The notes under the pieces are model-generated. The model had not been told where the DNA came from. It saw only the letters and a program-made list of their open reading frames with translations, and did not search any database. Position numbers and translations under genes: made by a program. Shown one piece after another: positions 59,531-64,000 of a stretch of 64,000 bases of DNA; positions within the stretch are counted from its first letter, which is position 1, and every line of letters begins with the position of its first letter. Source of the stretch: Liolophura sinensis (lineage: Eukaryota; Mollusca; Polyplacophora; Chitonida; Chitonidae); the NCBI RefSeq assembly GCF_032854445.1, contig NC_088305.1:24091400-24155399 (forward strand), read 5' to 3'.

Positions 59531-60463
59531 GGTCATTAGATCATACACAGCTACCGTAGTGATAACGAAATCAAAACATATTATGTTTAATGTGACAGAA
59601 TATTGTGTTATAAATAATTCAATACATTCGAGCATCATTCAGACAACAGAGTTTATGTTAAAATAAACAGATTTTTTTAATGCACCGTACGTTTAGCCCT
59701 GGAATATGTGGGACACCCAGAAATTGTAGCCCTAAATATCGATTATAAAAGCTTTAAATATAATGCTTTCCAAAACAAGTAGAGTGGTGTTCTGTTTACG
59801 AGAGAGTATTTGTGGAATACTTTTAACGGAAGTTACTTGTCTACAAGATATAAAGCTCTTATTTTTTACTGTGCTTGTCAATACAAAGAACTACTTCGCT
59901 GTGAGATTGCATGCATATATCGATATTGAAGAAACTATCTCTTTTATAAATCAGTACTGACCAAACAGCCCACACTGTTCGTTGACTTCGTGCACGTCGC
60001 ATGCTCTCAACCGATACACGCGCTTTTCTGTTAACAACTACATTGCAGTTCAATAATTCTTTCTCATTTTACTTTAAGTCCCCAATCAAACATTGCTTTA
60101 TTTCAATGTATAGCATTCCAAAATGAATGCATTTTATTGTTCTTTACAATAAAACCAGTCATTCACAACTTTTTGTCTTTCATTAAATTTTGTCCTTAAG
60201 TTATGTTGGTTGGCTCTAAGTCGCTGGTTGATTAATTGGGTATTTTATGTTGACTGACTATTAAGTGAACGTGGCTTATGTTATTTGGGCTAATTTATTA
60301 ATTCATTGGTTTTTAATGAATCACCACAACTCAAGAATGTTTCACTTGTATTACTCCGGCCATGGACAGGGAGTTAGTGCATTTCCACGCATCACTATGC
60401 TCATGACCGAAGTGGTAAGCGTGCCGGCTCGCCTCACTGACCCACGATCCACTATACCGGCTC
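59531..60463. other. Intergenic DNA downstream of the gene
   Basis: AT-rich. AATAAA-like motifs at 59661 and 60149 could serve longer transcripts. No gene recognised. Confidence 0.45.
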
Positions 60464-60790
60464 CAATGGCTCAGTTGGTAGAGTATCCGCTTCGGAAGCG
60501 ATAGATCCAGGGCCAATCCTAGATCGCGTCACACCTAAAATCTTAAAAGAAATCTTGTAGCTTCCCTAGTGTTCAGCATTAAGGGGACAGTGCAACGATT
60601 GGTTGACCCGGATCAGTATAATGGCTCGGGTGGGACGGCTTACTTGCCTTCGGTAAGTCGTTTCAGTGAGGCAGCACTAGATACAAGAGCGGTGGAAATC
60701 CATCCGACAACAAGGAGGCACATTTCACGCACTCTGAGGACTCCTTCGTTGTCATAAATTGAAAAAAATTAAGTACTCACTCACTCACTC
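60464..60790 (+). mobile_element. SINE family 4, full length (best copy)
   Basis: Head 'caatggctcagttggtagag' (A box), 'ccgcttcggaagcg' anticodon-arm-like hairpin, 'gatccagggccaatcct'. Body 'cttgccttcggtaagtcg' and 'tttcagtgaggcagc'. Tail 'attaagtactcactcactc'. Confidence 0.88.
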
Positions 60791-60894
60791 TTTCTTGTCT
60801 GATAAGATAGTCCTTGGCTTTTCCCACGACAAAATATATTCTAGTACACAAGCTGTTCAGGACAGCCCTTCAAAAGTGAAAAAGTATTTGAGAG

Positions 60895-60985
60895 AAACCA
60901 CGAACCCCATTGTCGTCATATGACTGAAAATATGTTCAGTACGACGTTAAACCCTAAGCACACTTTCACTCACCCAGGCGCCTCT
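60895..60985 (+). mobile_element. Family 2/4-type SINE tail fragment
   Basis: 'cattgtcgtcatatgactga', 'cagtacgacgttaaacccta' and 'ctttcactcaccc'. Confidence 0.75.
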
Positions 60986-61169
60986 CATCTTTGCGGTCGC
61001 TAAGAGTTCAAATCCCGCTTATCCAGAGAAGGTTTTCAGCAACTTGCGGATGGTCGTGGGTATCCTCCGGGCACTGCCAAGTTTCCTTCCACCATAATTC
61101 TGGCCGCCGTCGTATAAGTGAAACATTATTGAGCGCTGCGTACAACATCAATCAAATAAATAAATAAAT
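60976..61169 (+). mobile_element. SINE family 1, diverged
   Basis: 'tttgcggtcgctaagag', 'cagcaacttgcggatggtcg', 'ccaccataattctggccgcc', then 'atcaatcaaataaataaat'. Confidence 0.85.
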
Positions 61170-61397
61170 CATGAGGGAAGTGGCTGGCACGGATGGCAAA
61201 ATCGGTTGCTTGCCCTGACTGCATATATCCGTTGACCCATTATTGATCCAGCTATTGCAGTATCGGCTGCTACTTTAAGTCAGGAGGTTTGTCATGTACA
61301 TAGCGAAGGGCGGTGTGAACTCTTGCCCTTCTTCTTACCCCTATCCATAGGGCTGAGTATACATGTGAAAAGCTCTTGAGCACAACATTAAGCACAA

Positions 61398-61577
61398 ATC
61401 TATTTATTTATTTGATTGGTGTTTTACGCCGAACTCAAGAATATTTCACTTATAATAATGGTGGAAGGAAAATGGGCAGAGCCCGCTTGTTGAGAGGTTC
61501 CTGTGTCTGCATTGGTGGCAGGCTCCTGGGTCATTACGCTGCGCAAGCGCGCTAACCAACTGAGTCACCGCTTTGAG
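61398..61577 (-). mobile_element. SINE family 1 with internal deletion, minus strand
   Basis: Tail (TTTA)n and 'ttggtgttttacgccgaac', then a jump from 'gggcagagcccgc' to 'ggctcctgggtcattacgc' and the head complement 'ctaaccaactgagtcacc'. The central region is missing. Confidence 0.88.
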
Positions 61578-61984
61578 GTATGAGACAGAGGAATGGCGTA
61601 CTCTGGACACTTGAAAAAAATGACCTAGGAAAAAGGCGAACTAGAAAGAGCTGAATTCGAACGTTCAAGTTCTTAGGTCGTGGACAATCCAGCGTTATCG
61701 ATGGTTTAGTCCGGTAAACCTGATCGCTGTCAATATGAAAATAATCGTTATCATACCACAAAAAACATCAAAAAAAAATAAACAAGCTACATTTTGACAC
61801 AGAATCAAATGAATGTATTACTAGACACTTGTCATGCCGCTGTTATCACCCAAATTGCTCCTGTAATATCCAGTACTGCGTTACCAGTATGAAACCTCGT
61901 CACAAAGGCAAAAATAACAACACAGTTTAGGCCCAAATTACAGGTTGAAAAAGATTCCCAACATCCCCGCTGTCGAAAGTGCTT

Positions 61985-62525
61985 TAACGGCTATGTTTTG
62001 GCAGACACCAGTTATCCCACTGTCGTATTTGCTTCACAGGCTATTTGCTGACTGACACCAGTTATCCTACTGTCACATTTGCTTCACCGGCTATGTTTTG
62101 GCAGACACCAGTTATCCCACTGTCGTATTTGCTTCACAGGCTATTTGCTGACAGACACCAGTTATCCTACTGTCGTATTTGCTTCACCGGCTATGTGTTT
62201 GCAGACACCAGTTATCCCACTGTCGTATTTGCTTCACAGGCTATTTGCTGACAGACACCAGTTATCCTACTGTCATATTTGCTTCACCGGCTATGTGTTT
62301 GCAGACATTAGTTATCCCACTGTCGTATTTGCTTCACAGGCTATTTGCTGACAGACACCAGTTATCCTACTGTCATATTTGCTTCACCGGCTATGTGTTT
62401 GCAGACATTAGTTATCCCACTGTCATATTTGCTTCACTAGCTATGTTTTGGCAGACACCAGTTATCCCACTGTCGTATTTGCTTCACAGGCTATTTGCTA
62501 ACAGACACCAGTTATCCTACTGAAC
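61985..62525. repeat. 50-bp tandem repeat in 100-bp dimers
   Basis: 'agacaccagttatcc' recurs every 50 bp from 62002. Alternate units read 'ggctatttgctgaca' and 'ggctatgtgtttgc', giving a 100-bp higher-order period. Overlapping frames of 68-114 codons are artefacts. Confidence 0.96.
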
Positions 62526-62562
62526 TTGTGTTCACCATTATCTGTCACTCCCATCGAACTAC

Positions 62563-62636
62563 TAATAAGTATTATCGTTATATGACTGAAAAATTGGTAA
62601 GTACAACGTAAAACCCCAAGCATACAAACATACATG
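62563..62636 (+). mobile_element. Family 2 SINE tail fragment
   Basis: 'tatgactgaaaaattggtaa', 'gtacaacgtaaaaccccaag' and 'catacaaacatac'. Confidence 0.8.
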
Positions 62637-62653
62637 TACAATTACTAGTTTGT

Positions 62654-62909
62654 TTATTTTTTATTGCACTGGTGATAATCGTACTAAATAATATTTCACT
62701 TATACGACAGCGGCCAACATTATGGTGGGAGAAAACAAGACAGAGCCTGGGGAAATCCACGACCATCCGCAGGTTGCTGAACACCTTTCCACGTACGGCC
62801 AGAGAGGAAGCCAACATGAGCTGAGCTTGAACTCACAGCGACAGCACGGTTGGGAGGCTCATGGGTTATTGAACCGCGCTAGCTACTAGCCTCAACGGCT
62901 ATGGAGACC
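62654..62909 (-). mobile_element. SINE family 1, full length, minus strand
   Basis: 'gcggccaacattatggtggg', 'gaccatccgcaggttgctg', 'cttgaactcacagcgac' and head complement 'caacggctatggagacc'. The tail is eroded. Confidence 0.9.
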
Positions 62910-62939
62910 AACTACATATAGTAATAAATCGTGTCTTGT

Positions 62940-64000
62940 TCATTTGTGGCACTGACTATCGCTGGAACTACTAAGTCGAAATGTGTTCATCAGTGGCACT
63001 GACTATCGCTGGAACTACTAAGTCGAAATGTGTTCATCAGTGGCACTGACTATCGCTGGAATTACTAAGTCGACATGTGTTCGTCAATGGCACTGACTAT
63101 CGCTGGAACTACTAAGTCAAAATGTGTTTATCAGTAGGACTGACTAGCGCTGGAACTACTAAGTCTAAATGTGTTCATCAGTGGCACTGACTAGCACTGG
63201 AACTACTCAGTCTAAATGTGTTCATCAGTGGCATCGACTATCGCTGGAATTACTCAGTCGAAATGTGTTCATCAGTGGCACTGACTATCGCTGGAATTAC
63301 TAAGTCGAAATGTGTTCATCAGTGGCATCGACTATCGCTGGAATTACTAAGTCGAAATGTGTTCATCAGTGGCACCGACTATCGCTGGAACTAATGAGTC
63401 GAAATGTGTTCATCAGTGGCACTGACTATCGCTGGAATTACTAAGTCGAAATGTGTTCATCAATGGCACCGACTATCGCTGGAACTAATGAGTCGAAATG
63501 TGTTCATCAGTGGCACTGACTATCGCTGGAATTACTAAGTCGAAATGTGTTCATCAGTGGCACTGACTATCGCTGGAATTACTAAGTCGAAATGTGTTCA
63601 TCAGTGACACTGACTATCGCTGGAAGTACTAAGTCGAAATGTGTTCATCAGTGGCACCGACTATCGCTGGAATTACTAAGTCGAAATGTGTTCATCAATG
63701 GCACCGACTATCGCTGGAATTACTAAGTCGAAATGTGTTCATCAGTGGCACCGACTATCGCTGGAACTAATGAGTCGAAATGTGTTCATCAGTGGCACTG
63801 ACTATCGCTGGAATTACTAAGTCGAAATGTGTTCATCAATGGCACCGACTATCGCTGGAACTAATGAGTCGAAATGTGTTCATCAGTGGCACTGACTATC
63901 GCTGGAATTACTAAGTCGAAATGTGTTCATCAATGGCACCGACTATCGCTGGAACTAATGAGTCGAAATGTGTTCATCAGTGGCACTGACTATCGCTGGA
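62940..64000. repeat. 47-bp tandem repeat running off the window
   Basis: About 22 copies of a unit with 'gtgttcatcagtggcactga', 'ctatcgctggaattacta' and 'agtcgaaat'. The 'aactaatgagtcg' variant at about 63390, 63484, 63766, 63860 and 63954 is spaced 94, 282, 94 and 94 bp, i.e. multiples of 47. The array is open at the right edge. Confidence 0.97.

Noticed and set aside
62045-62523. Three overlapping open frames in the 50-bp array
   Set aside because: They overlap in the same repeat and all have the same origin.

Overview
The window looks like nuclear DNA of a mollusc. It has one intron-rich gene with consensus GT-AG splice sites, many tRNA-headed SINE copies, degraded retrotransposon fragments and very many minisatellites. 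SINE tails such as 'cttgagtacggcgtaaaac' followed by (AAAT)n, and 'agtacgacgttaaac' followed by ATTC or ACTC repeats, are types I associate with gastropods and bivalves. This attribution is from memory; class and species are not resolved. Nothing bacterial or phage-like is present.

Layout. 1-1121 is a 24-bp minisatellite with higher-order structure. 1.1-13 kb holds SINEs, a 36-bp minisatellite, a GGAT-type array and two inverted-repeat (MITE-like) elements. 13.1-15.9 kb carries two decayed retroelements: the 3' end of a Penelope-like element with a GIY-YIG-like region, and an RNase H fragment of a Ty3/Gypsy-type LTR element. 16-25 kb is dominated by arrays: (TA)n, 25 bp, 62 bp, 16 bp, 82 bp and 24 bp. 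27.7-29.6 kb is a tandem segmental duplication; its second copy took a SINE afterwards. 31.6-32.6 kb combines (TA)n, crossed inverted repeats and a 16-bp array. 38.9-40.1 kb is a 48-bp array. 42.45-42.59 kb has a perfect 25-bp inverted repeat.

The one convincing gene lies on the + strand, 48.5-59.5 kb. Thirteen coding exons (48529-59268) join without a frame break into a 368-residue secreted protein: a signal peptide, a short basic linker built from microexons of 27, 18 and 33 nt, seven tandem six-cysteine domains of the VWC subdomain-1 type (one per exon), and an eight-cysteine tail. Every intron is phase 1 except the last, which is phase 2. The repeat domains have about 9 Tyr, 6 Lys and 6 Cys in 40 residues. 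This composition suggests an extracellular structural, matrix or adhesive protein; that is inference. The domain exons were multiplied by duplication of units of about 0.8 kb, and exons 8 and 9 are identical. A SINE inserted at the 5' splice site after exon 6 duplicated that site. Introns 1 and 5 contain 86-bp and 24-bp arrays.

60-64 kb returns to SINE fragments and ends in 50-bp and 47-bp arrays, the latter continuing past the window edge. Apart from the 13-exon gene I found no other gene I could defend. Most long open frames are in tandem repeats whose period is a multiple of three.
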